Of a stretch of 8,510 nt of DNA, positions 1 through 5,265 are shown in pieces. Below the pieces are notes generated by a model. The model was not told the origin of the DNA. It ran no database searches and saw only the letters and a program-made list of their open reading frames with translations. Source of the stretch: Porticoccaceae bacterium (lineage in GTDB: Bacteria; Pseudomonadota; Gammaproteobacteria; Pseudomonadales; Porticoccaceae); the NCBI GenBank assembly GCA_003448675.1, contig DLXZ01000021.1, forward strand, positions 1,702 through 10,211, in the 5' to 3' direction. Numbering within the stretch: position 1 is the first letter of the stretch; the number at the start of each line of letters is the position of its first letter. The translations under genes were made by a program, and so were the position numbers.

Positions 1-576
1 GGCTACTTCATTGAAGGCATGCGCGAGGCGGGCATGGCGGCCACAGGCAAGCACTTTCCCGGTCATGGCGGTGTGGTCGCCGATAGCCATCTGGAAACTC
101 CCACTGATACGCGAAGCCTGGAAGCGCTATGGGAGCATGACCTCCGGCCTTTTAAAGCCCTGATGCCCAGTTTGCAGGGCATCATGCCCGCCCATATTGT
201 CTTCCCGAATATTCATTCCCGGGCGGTGGGGTTTTCGTCCTATTGGTTACAGGATATCCTGCGCGGCGAGCTGGGCTTCAAAGGTGTGATCTTCAGTGAT
301 GATCTGTCCATGAAGGGTGCGGATGTGGCCGGCGGCTATCGTCAGAAAGCTGAACAGGCACTGGCTGCCGGTTGCGATATGGTTTTGGTGTGCAATAATC
401 GAGAAGGCGCCTTGATCGTCGCTGATTACCTGAATTCAGCGGTTCGATTACAGACAGATTCAAGGCGATTGGGCGTCATGAGAGCTAGACAGCATTGGTC
501 CTGGGCCGGATTGGCGGCCAGTGAAAGGCGGGCCTCGGTGGCTGATCAATTGGCTCGCATTACCGTACCTCGTTAA
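1..576 (+). CDS. nagZ: Beta-N-acetylhexosaminidase NagZ (3' part, N-terminus outside window)
   Basis: This is a cytoplasmic family GH3 glycosidase that removes N-acetylglucosamine from 1,6-anhydro-muropeptides during peptidoglycan recycling; in many Gram-negatives its product feeds AmpR/AmpC signalling. The frame is open from base 1 and ends at TAA 574-576, giving 191 visible residues. NagZ is usually about 335-345 residues, so roughly 145-150 N-terminal residues lie upstream. Visible hallmarks are the KHFPGHG motif at residues 17-23 followed by DSH at 28-30, which carries the His of the family's Asp-His general acid/base dyad. IMPAHIVFP lies at 61-69, and SDDLSM at 99-104 contains the Asp nucleophile. 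All the catalytic motifs expected in this part are intact. The gene is 65 bases upstream of the channel gene on the same strand and could be cotranscribed with it. Confidence 0.96.
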   Translation, partial: GYFIEGMREAGMAATGKHFPGHGGVVADSHLETPTDTRSLEALWEHDLRPFKALMPSLQGIMPAHIVFPNIHSRAVGFSSYWLQDILRGELGFKGVIFSDDLSMKGADVAGGYRQKAEQALAAGCDMVLVCNNREGALIVADYLNSAVRLQTDSRRLGVMRARQHWSWAGLAASERRASVADQLARITVPR

Positions 577-641
577 TATTTTTGCTCTAGTACCCGGAAC
601 AGTTTCCCTTTCGTTCAGCAGACCTTCAGTAAAGTATTTCT
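577..641. other. nagZ-channel intergenic gap
   Basis: This 65-base gap is the longest between same-strand genes here. No hairpin terminator, convincing -35/-10 pair or strong ribosome binding site is visible. It is compatible with read-through from nagZ into the channel gene, but a weak promoter cannot be excluded by eye. Confidence 0.4.
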
Positions 642-1757
642 ATGCTCGATACCTTTGAAAGCTGGTTGACCTCAACCACCGGATTCGCCTCGATCTGGTG
701 GATCGAAGTATTCATTATTGTTTTTATCGCCCTGTTGCTCGGTTATATCGTGGGCAAGGTTTTTGACGTGCTGGAACGGCACGCCCAGCGTACTCATAAT
801 GCCTGGGATGATGCGCTGGTGTGCGCGGCTCGCCGGCCGGCGGTATGGCTGGTCTGGATAGTCGGTATCAATTTCGCGGCGGGGCTTGCCGCGCGCATCA
901 TGGAATCCCAGTGGTCGGAGCTGGTTGAGCCCGTTAACCGGGTCGCTGTTCTGTTTCTGGGGGCTTTGTTCCTGATCCAGTTTATTAAGCGCGCGGAACA
1001 GAATCTGGTAAACCCGGACTATTTGTCCGACCCTTATGACGAAACCACGGTACGGGCCATTGGCAAACTGTGCCGTGCCTCGGTCATTATTACCGTCGTG
1101 CTTATCGCCATGCAGATGATGGGTTACAGCATTGGCGGGGTGTTGGCCTTTGGCGGTATTGGCGGTATTGCCGTGGGTTTTGCCGCCAAGGATCTACTGG
1201 CCAACTTTTTCGGTGGCCTGATGATCTATCTGGATCGCCCTTTTTCCGTGGGCGACTGGGTGCGTTCGCCAGACAAGGAAATCGAGGGTACCGTGGAAGA
1301 CATCGGCTGGCGCCTGACCCGCATTCGGACCTTCGACAAGCGACCTCTCTATATTCCCAATTCCGCTTTTACTCAGATTTCCGTAGAAAACCCATCCCGC
1401 ATGCTCAATCGACGAATCTACGAGACCATCGGTGTGCGTTATGACGACGTAGGGGTGATCCAACCCATCGTGGCGGAGATCAAGGACATGTTGACGAATC
1501 ATCCCGAGATTGATGACCAGCTGACGCTGATGGTGAACTTCAATAAGTTTGCCGCCAGCTCGCTAGACTTTTTTATTTATACCTTTACCAAAACCACCGA
1601 CTGGGTGGAATTTCACCGGATCAAGCAGGACGTGCTGCTAAAAGTCGCTTCAATAATTAGCGCCCATGGCGCCGAGATCGCATATCCAACTTCTACCGTT
1701 CATCTTGTCGAGCCTGAACCCGAGCCGGTCGGTCAGGCCGCGACAGTGGGCAATTAA
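642..1757 (+). CDS. YnaI-type MscS-family mechanosensitive ion channel
   Basis: This 371-residue inner membrane channel probably opens under membrane tension to release solutes on hypo-osmotic shock. Hydrophobic segments lie at about residues 17-40, 66-85, 98-116 and 137-162. They are followed by a glycine/alanine-rich pore helix at about 165-200 (GGIGGIAVGFAAKDLLANFF) that runs into DRPFSVGDWV. This five-segment plan and length match E. coli YnaI (343 residues) rather than three-segment MscS. The cytoplasmic domain is also YnaI-like: SPDKEIEGTVEDIGWR (209-224), RPLYIPNSAF (234-243) and ISVENPSRM (246-254). The C-terminal tail after about residue 355 is Glu/Pro-rich and not part of the conserved fold. 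The ATG at 642 has no clear Shine-Dalgarno sequence, so the start is less certain than the family. The TAA stop directly abuts the next gene. Confidence 0.93.
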   Translation: MLDTFESWLTSTTGFASIWWIEVFIIVFIALLLGYIVGKVFDVLERHAQRTHNAWDDALVCAARRPAVWLVWIVGINFAAGLAARIMESQWSELVEPVNRVAVLFLGALFLIQFIKRAEQNLVNPDYLSDPYDETTVRAIGKLCRASVIITVVLIAMQMMGYSIGGVLAFGGIGGIAVGFAAKDLLANFFGGLMIYLDRPFSVGDWVRSPDKEIEGTVEDIGWRLTRIRTFDKRPLYIPNSAFTQISVENPSRMLNRRIYETIGVRYDDVGVIQPIVAEIKDMLTNHPEIDDQLTLMVNFNKFAASSLDFFIYTFTKTTDWVEFHRIKQDVLLKVASIISAHGAEIAYPTSTVHLVEPEPEPVGQAATVGN

Positions 1758-2522
1758 GTGATGGATGAAGGGAAAATCGCTCTGCCTTCGATCATTGGCG
1801 GCAGCGGTCTGCAGCAGTTGCCAGACCTTGAAGTCTTGGACCGTGTTGAGCCGCAAACTCCTTGGGGCGCGCCGTCCAGCCCGGTGACAATAGGGCGGTT
1901 CGCCGGACGTAAGGTCTTGTTTATCGCACGCCACAGCGACCGGCATGGCATCCCGCCGCACAGGGTCAATTACCGCGCCAATATTGCCGCACTGACAGAG
2001 CTCGGAGCCAGCTGCGTCCTGGCTTTTAATGCCGTTGGGGGTATTGGGGCGGGTCTTGCGTCGGGCAGCCTGGTGGTGCCGGACCAGATCATCGATTACA
2101 CCTGGGGCAGGGAGCATACCTATTCCGACTCCGCCGACGCGTCACTGCAATATGTGGATTTCACCGAACCCTATGACAGAGATTTGCGCCAGGCGTTGGT
2201 GGATTCAGCCATTGGCAGAGAGGAGGTTGTGTTAAATGGCGGCGTCTATGGTGCTACTCAGGGACCGCGCCTGGAAAGCGCAGCCGAAATCCGCCGTATG
2301 GAGCGCGATGGTTGCGATATTGTCGGCATGACAGGCATGCCCGAGGCCGGACTGGCGCGGGAAAAAGGGCTTCCCTATGCCTGCCTGGCCCTGGTGGTGA
2401 ACCCGGCTGCGGGTAAATCCCATGCGTTGATCACGATGGATGATATTGCCAGGGTGATGGAACAGCGTATTCCCGTGGTTGCGGCCATTCTTGCCGATGT
2501 TTGCGCCACGGCCCTTGATTGA
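1758..2522 (+). CDS. S-methyl-5'-thioinosine phosphorylase (MTIP, MTAP/PNP family)
   Basis: This is a cytoplasmic phosphorolytic enzyme that probably converts 5'-methylthioinosine and phosphate to hypoxanthine and 5-methylthioribose-1-phosphate, salvaging the methylthioadenosine left by polyamine and acyl-homoserine-lactone synthesis. Visible motifs are the phosphate loop IIGGSGL (12-18), ARHSDRHGIPPHRVNYRAN (57-75), TQGPRLESAAEI (167-178) and MTGMPEAGLARE (191-202). The segment LALVVNPAAGKS (210-221) has Asn215 where adenine-specific MTAP enzymes carry Asp, which fits 6-oxopurine preference and closely resembles P. aeruginosa PA3004. Length (254) is typical. The start is either GTG 1758, immediately after the upstream TAA, or ATG 1761, one codon later. 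Neither has a strong ribosome binding site, so reinitiation after the channel gene is likely. Generic MTAP or inosine phosphorylase activity is the main alternative. Confidence 0.92.
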   Translation: MMDEGKIALPSIIGGSGLQQLPDLEVLDRVEPQTPWGAPSSPVTIGRFAGRKVLFIARHSDRHGIPPHRVNYRANIAALTELGASCVLAFNAVGGIGAGLASGSLVVPDQIIDYTWGREHTYSDSADASLQYVDFTEPYDRDLRQALVDSAIGREEVVLNGGVYGATQGPRLESAAEIRRMERDGCDIVGMTGMPEAGLAREKGLPYACLALVVNPAAGKSHALITMDDIARVMEQRIPVVAAILADVCATALD

Positions 2523-2524
2523 AT

Positions 2525-2530
2525 AGAAGG
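2525..2530 (+). promoter_or_regulatory. Ribosome binding site deciding a TTG start
   Basis: AGAAGG lies 7 bases upstream of TTG 2538, between the phosphorylase stop and the YqaA-type gene. No ATG or GTG occurs at a comparable distance, so this site supports translation from TTG. Confidence 0.7.
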
Positions 2531-2537
2531 TTCGGTC

Positions 2538-2987
2538 TTGTTTGAATTTCTCGCCAGTCAGGAAGCGGGGCTGGCCGGCCTGGCGCTTAGCAGTTTTTTA
2601 TCCGCGACCCTGCTGCCAGGCAGTTCCGAGGTGCTGCTGTTGCTGTTGCTAGAGCAGGGCGGGATACCTGTGATCTGGCTGGTGGTGGTCGCCAGTCTGG
2701 CCAATACCGCCGGCGGGATGTCGACATTTATTCTGGGTTGGTGGTCCGAAAGGACGCTGGTCAAGCGGGGCCGCTACCAGGAACCCTCGGTACAATCCCT
2801 GGCCTGGATCAGACGTTGGGGCGCGGGGGCACTCTTGCTTTCGTGGGTGCCTGTGATCGGAGACGGCTTGTGTCTGGCCGGGGGCTGGTTGAGACTACCC
2901 TGGCTACCAAGTCTCGTGGCGATGCTGCTGGGCAAGAGTGTTCGCTACATCGCGTTAGCCTATGGTTTGCAACTAATGACGCAATAG
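2538..2987 (+). CDS. yqaA: YqaA-type inner membrane protein (DedA/VTT-related)
   Basis: This 149-residue hydrophobic protein closely resembles E. coli YqaA (about 142 residues). Shared blocks are SSFLSATLLPGSSEVLLL (18-35), the Asn/Gly segment SLANTAGGMSTFILGWW (53-69), GAGALLLSWVPVIGDGLCLAGGWLRL (96-120) and LGKSVRYIALAYG (131-143). The LLPGSSE and VPVIGD segments are where the related DedA/VTT proteins carry acidic and proline residues in re-entrant loops. DedA relatives scramble or flip lipids such as undecaprenyl phosphate or phospholipids, but the role of YqaA itself is not established, so no activity is assigned. Translation is predicted to begin at TTG 2538, supported by AGAAGG upstream; the N-terminus is then short (MFEFLASQEAG) before the first membrane segment. 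The gene follows the phosphorylase by 15 bases and is probably cotranscribed. Confidence 0.9.
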   Translation: MFEFLASQEAGLAGLALSSFLSATLLPGSSEVLLLLLLEQGGIPVIWLVVVASLANTAGGMSTFILGWWSERTLVKRGRYQEPSVQSLAWIRRWGAGALLLSWVPVIGDGLCLAGGWLRLPWLPSLVAMLLGKSVRYIALAYGLQLMTQ

Positions 2988-3002
2988 TCTTCTGAATAGT
3001 GA

Positions 3003-3971
3003 GTGCATTCCGATAACCCCGGATGGGGCAAGAAGGTGAAAAAAAGTTATAAATACCACATGACTGGGCTGTCCGCCGTGACAACGACATATATCGTGCT
3101 GCTGGTGGTGCTGGCCCTGGCCGCAGCCTGGATTTATCACAACTACAGTTATCGCGGCTTCCATCTAGAAGCTCAGGTTTTCGCCTACCCACTCTCGGAT
3201 AAGTCTGCCGATGCTTGTGTCGGGAAAACAGGTCAGCTGGCTGATCACCTGCGGCGACGGTCCGCGGGAGATATTCCCTATAGCGTTACCACCCCGGCTA
3301 ATTATCGGGGGGATTACCGCCATCCCTTGCTGGTAGTCTGGGCGCCCTCGGGTTTTAACCCGTCGCTTTCCGAACGCTTTACGGGTCTAACCGGGCAGGC
3401 AACGGCTCGGGGTTATGTGGTGGTTTATGTGGCCAGTGTGCCCCTCGGTTTTAAAGCGCTAAAGTCTCTCGCCGGTATTCCGGGCGAAGTGATGAAAGAC
3501 TGGTGCATTGACGCAGAGCGTGTTTACTACACCGGCCATTCCGATGGTGGCACTGTCTCTAATGCCCTGGCGGTTTTACCCGAGCGTCAGATTCAGCCAA
3601 TGGTGATCGCCCCCAGCGCCATGGGCATTCAGGCTAGTGATATGGAAGCTTATAGCTGCCCAAGGCCGACCCATGTCATGCTGATGCACAACCTGGGAGA
3701 CAATCATTTTCCTGATTATGGCGCCGGTGTGGCCCAGTGGTGGGCCGCGTGTAATCGGTGTGAAGCAACGCCCGTGGCAGCGACCTATCCTGAATGTGTG
3801 GAGTTTCCCGATTGCGCCGAGCAAGTGCGCACCTTGTACTGTCAGGCTAAAGGCAATCATGCTTACTGGCCCGGCTTTGATCACGATATGATGGCTTTTT
3901 TCGAGGAACTGCATATCCAGGTAAACGACACCTTCGATACCAATTCCCAGGCTAATCAGGAGGTAGAATGA
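3003..3971 (+). CDS. Membrane-anchored or exported alpha/beta hydrolase (PHB depolymerase/LpqC-like)
   Basis: This is a predicted serine esterase facing the periplasm, with unknown substrate. From the GTG at 3003 it has 322 residues: a lysine-rich start, a hydrophobic helix at about 25-45 (signal anchor or signal peptide), then an alpha/beta-hydrolase domain. HPLLVVWAPSGF (107-118) is the first core strand, GHSDGG (179-183 onward) is the nucleophile elbow with Ser180, LGDNHFPD (231-238) probably supplies Asp233, and GNHAYWPG (284-291) supplies His286. These correspond to the family's GxSxG, D and GGHxWPG sites. Eight cysteines between 72 and 280 fit an oxidising compartment. The oxyanion region reads WAPSG instead of the usual HG motif. 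The start is uncertain: GTG 3003 lacks a ribosome binding site, and GTG 3036 (giving MKKSYKYH) and ATG 3060 are alternatives. It overlaps the thioesterase gene by four bases. Confidence 0.8.
   Translation: MHSDNPGWGKKVKKSYKYHMTGLSAVTTTYIVLLVVLALAAAWIYHNYSYRGFHLEAQVFAYPLSDKSADACVGKTGQLADHLRRRSAGDIPYSVTTPANYRGDYRHPLLVVWAPSGFNPSLSERFTGLTGQATARGYVVVYVASVPLGFKALKSLAGIPGEVMKDWCIDAERVYYTGHSDGGTVSNALAVLPERQIQPMVIAPSAMGIQASDMEAYSCPRPTHVMLMHNLGDNHFPDYGAGVAQWWAACNRCEATPVAATYPECVEFPDCAEQVRTLYCQAKGNHAYWPGFDHDMMAFFEELHIQVNDTFDTNSQANQEVE
3958..3964 (+). promoter_or_regulatory. Strong Shine-Dalgarno inside the hydrolase 3' end
   Basis: AGGAGGT, a near-perfect anti-16S match, lies three bases before the thioesterase ATG at 3968, within the last codons of the hydrolase. 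Together with the ATGA stop/start overlap it suggests coupled and efficient translation of the thioesterase. Confidence 0.85.
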
Positions 3972-4444
3972 ACGACAAACTGGTGGAAACCACCATTACT
4001 GTGTTGCCTGAGTGGGTGGACTATAACGGCCATATGAACCTGGCGTTTTATGTGCTGGCCTTCGATAAGGCTACTGACAATTTCTATGACAGCTTAGGCA
4101 TTGGTCTGGATTACCGGGCCTTGAAAAACAGTTCCATGTTTACCCTTGGCATCAATGTCGACTATCTGCGCGAGGTGTTCGAAGGGGATCAAGTGCTGAT
4201 TACCACACAGATGCTAGACTGTGATGAAAAACGTATGCGATACATTCACCACATGTATGAAGGTGGGGGGGCAGACCCCGTGGCCGTCAACGAATGCTTC
4301 GCTGTCCACGTGGACATGGCAAGCCGTAAAAGCGCGCCGTTCCCCCTTGAAACCCTTAAACGTATTAATGAGACCCTTGGCGCTCACAGCCGTTTACCAG
4401 TGCCGCTCCGTGCCGGGCGTTCATTGGGCAAAAAACCGGGTTGA
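3968..4444 (+). CDS. Hotdog-fold acyl-CoA thioesterase
   Basis: This 158-residue protein is of the 4-hydroxybenzoyl-CoA/YbgC thioesterase superfamily and is predicted to hydrolyse an acyl-CoA in the cytoplasm. The N-terminal WVDYNGHMN (16-24) is the family's active-site block, with Asp18 in the position of the catalytic Asp and the GHxN turn at 21-24. It is followed by the long hotdog helix (LAFYVLAFDKATDNFYDSLG), then beta strands FTLGINVDYLREVFEGDQVLITTQMLDC (58-85) and NECFAVHVDMASRK (108-121). The pattern resembles thioesterases annotated as betainyl-CoA or carnitine-pathway enzymes, but no carnitine genes are nearby, so the substrate is left open. The basic tail after about 140 is divergent. 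The start is firm: ATG 3968 overlaps the hydrolase stop (ATGA) and has AGGAGGT upstream. The stop codon sits in the loop of the terminator hairpin. Confidence 0.88.
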   Translation: MNDKLVETTITVLPEWVDYNGHMNLAFYVLAFDKATDNFYDSLGIGLDYRALKNSSMFTLGINVDYLREVFEGDQVLITTQMLDCDEKRMRYIHHMYEGGGADPVAVNECFAVHVDMASRKSAPFPLETLKRINETLGAHSRLPVPLRAGRSLGKKPG

Positions 4445-4466
4445 AGAAGCATTGTGACCCGGTTTT
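4432..4466. terminator. Bidirectional intrinsic terminator between convergent operons
   Basis: AAAACCGGGT (4432-4441) and ACCCGGTTTT (4457-4466) form a perfect 10-base-pair inverted repeat with a 15-base loop. On the plus strand the descending arm ends in T4. On the minus strand the descending arm ends in six T residues (complement of A 4430-4435). It lies where the thioesterase (plus) and csiV (minus) transcripts meet and so can serve both. The thioesterase stop codon at 4442-4444 lies in the loop. The T4 tract makes plus-strand termination the weaker prediction. Confidence 0.75.
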
Positions 4467-4500
4467 AAATCCAGCCGCAAAAGAATAAGGCGATTGCGGG

Positions 4501-5265
4501 CTACTCGAGAACTGAGGTTGCTGTGGGGTTGGCTATAACCGGAGTGTTTGCGTCGGACCTTTGAGCCCGCGTGACCTTAACCAGTATTCCCATCTTCGGG
4601 TGGTCCAGGTAATGAATTTTGCCTAATTCCAGGCGATCCGACTGCTCAAAGGTATAAACTTCCTTGAGAGGCACCGCCGGGTAGCTAGAGGTAGAGGTGC
4701 CCAAGCTTTGTGCCCCCGACGAGGGCTCGCCGGGTAGTGGTGGCAGATCGCGAGTGCTGGCGTAGACACTGGTCGTGGTCGTGGTCGAGGTCGTGGTCGA
4801 GGTCGAGGGGGTTGAATAAGCGTCCGCTGGTGTTAGCAGCCAAAGGTTAGTGACCAAATGGAGATAGCTGTTTAAATAAAGTTTCAGGCTGCCTTCCAGT
4901 TGGTAATGATCACCAAGCTGCTCACCGCCCTTGATCAAAAGCCAGGATGTGTGCTCTTGGCTTTTTCCGGCCTGACGCCAGGCTTCATGAAACAGCACCT
5001 TGTAAACACCGGTTCGCGCCAGGGTGTAGGCATCCGCGTTGAGTTGTCGCTGTTCTTTAGGCAGCTGGGAGAAATCTCCCTCGCCAAAGTGAGTTACCCG
5101 CAAAGGGTATTGTAAATCGATATCCTGTGGCGCAGCCTCAGTCCCGTAACGGTCCTGCTGGGTAAAAATAATCACTTCCACCTGATACCACCTGGAAGCA
5201 TGGCCGAAGCCGGGGATCATGAGGAGCAACGCTGCACCCAGTAGCGTGGCAGGCAGTTTGGGCAT
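4501..5265 (-). CDS. csiV: CsiV-family exported protein
   Basis: This is a 254-residue envelope protein of the CsiV family, named for Vibrio proteins described as peptidoglycan-binding and linked to cell-wall stress. A signal peptide covers residues 1-23, with likely cleavage after GHA before SRWYQVEV. Family landmarks are WYQVEVIIF (26-34), VYKVLFHEAWRQ (87-98), LEGSLKLYLNSYLHLVTNLWL (123-143) and LELGKIHYLDHPKMGILVKV (212-231). Between the last two is a Ser/Thr/Pro-rich linker at about 150-200 that includes the near-pure run STSTTTSTTTTT (154-165), encoded by a hexanucleotide repeat. The start ATG (5265-5263) shares one base with the mfd stop (TAATG) and has GGAG eight bases upstream, so it is translated from the mfd transcript. 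Its assignment to the family is firm; its biochemical role in this organism is inferred only. Confidence 0.87.
   Translation of the reverse strand: MPKLPATLLGAALLLMIPGFGHASRWYQVEVIIFTQQDRYGTEAAPQDIDLQYPLRVTHFGEGDFSQLPKEQRQLNADAYTLARTGVYKVLFHEAWRQAGKSQEHTSWLLIKGGEQLGDHYQLEGSLKLYLNSYLHLVTNLWLLTPADAYSTPSTSTTTSTTTTTSVYASTRDLPPLPGEPSSGAQSLGTSTSSYPAVPLKEVYTFEQSDRLELGKIHYLDHPKMGILVKVTRAQRSDANTPVIANPTATSVLE
4771..4806 (-). repeat. Hexanucleotide microsatellite within csiV
   Basis: Six tandem copies of GGTCGT/GGTCGA run across 36 bases of the plus strand. On the coding (minus) strand they are TCGACC/ACGACC codon pairs, each giving Ser-Thr or Thr-Thr (CsiV residues 154-165). Copies differ only at one wobble-like position. 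Because the unit is six bases, gain or loss of a copy keeps the reading frame. Confidence 0.9.

Noticed and set aside
1650..2117. 155-residue minus-strand open frame spanning the channel/phosphorylase junction
   Set aside because: It overlaps two well-supported genes and shows no domain or plausible start signal.
2967..2999. TTGCAA with downstream GAATAGT as a possible promoter for the hydrolase
   Set aside because: Spacing to an acceptable -10 is about 20 bases or more and the match is poor.
3048..3053. TATAAA resembling a -10 box before ATG 3060
   Set aside because: The position 17 bases upstream is GGGGCA, unlike any -35 element, and the bases are probably coding.
2809..3192. 127-residue minus-strand open frame across the yqaA/hydrolase junction
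   Set aside because: It is Arg/Pro/Ser-rich with no motif and is antisense to two genes with family-level support.
642..4444. A novel defence or mobile system in the plus-strand gene block
   Set aside because: Every gene matches a known housekeeping or enzyme family, and there are no nucleases, recombinases, repeats or attachment-like sites around the block.
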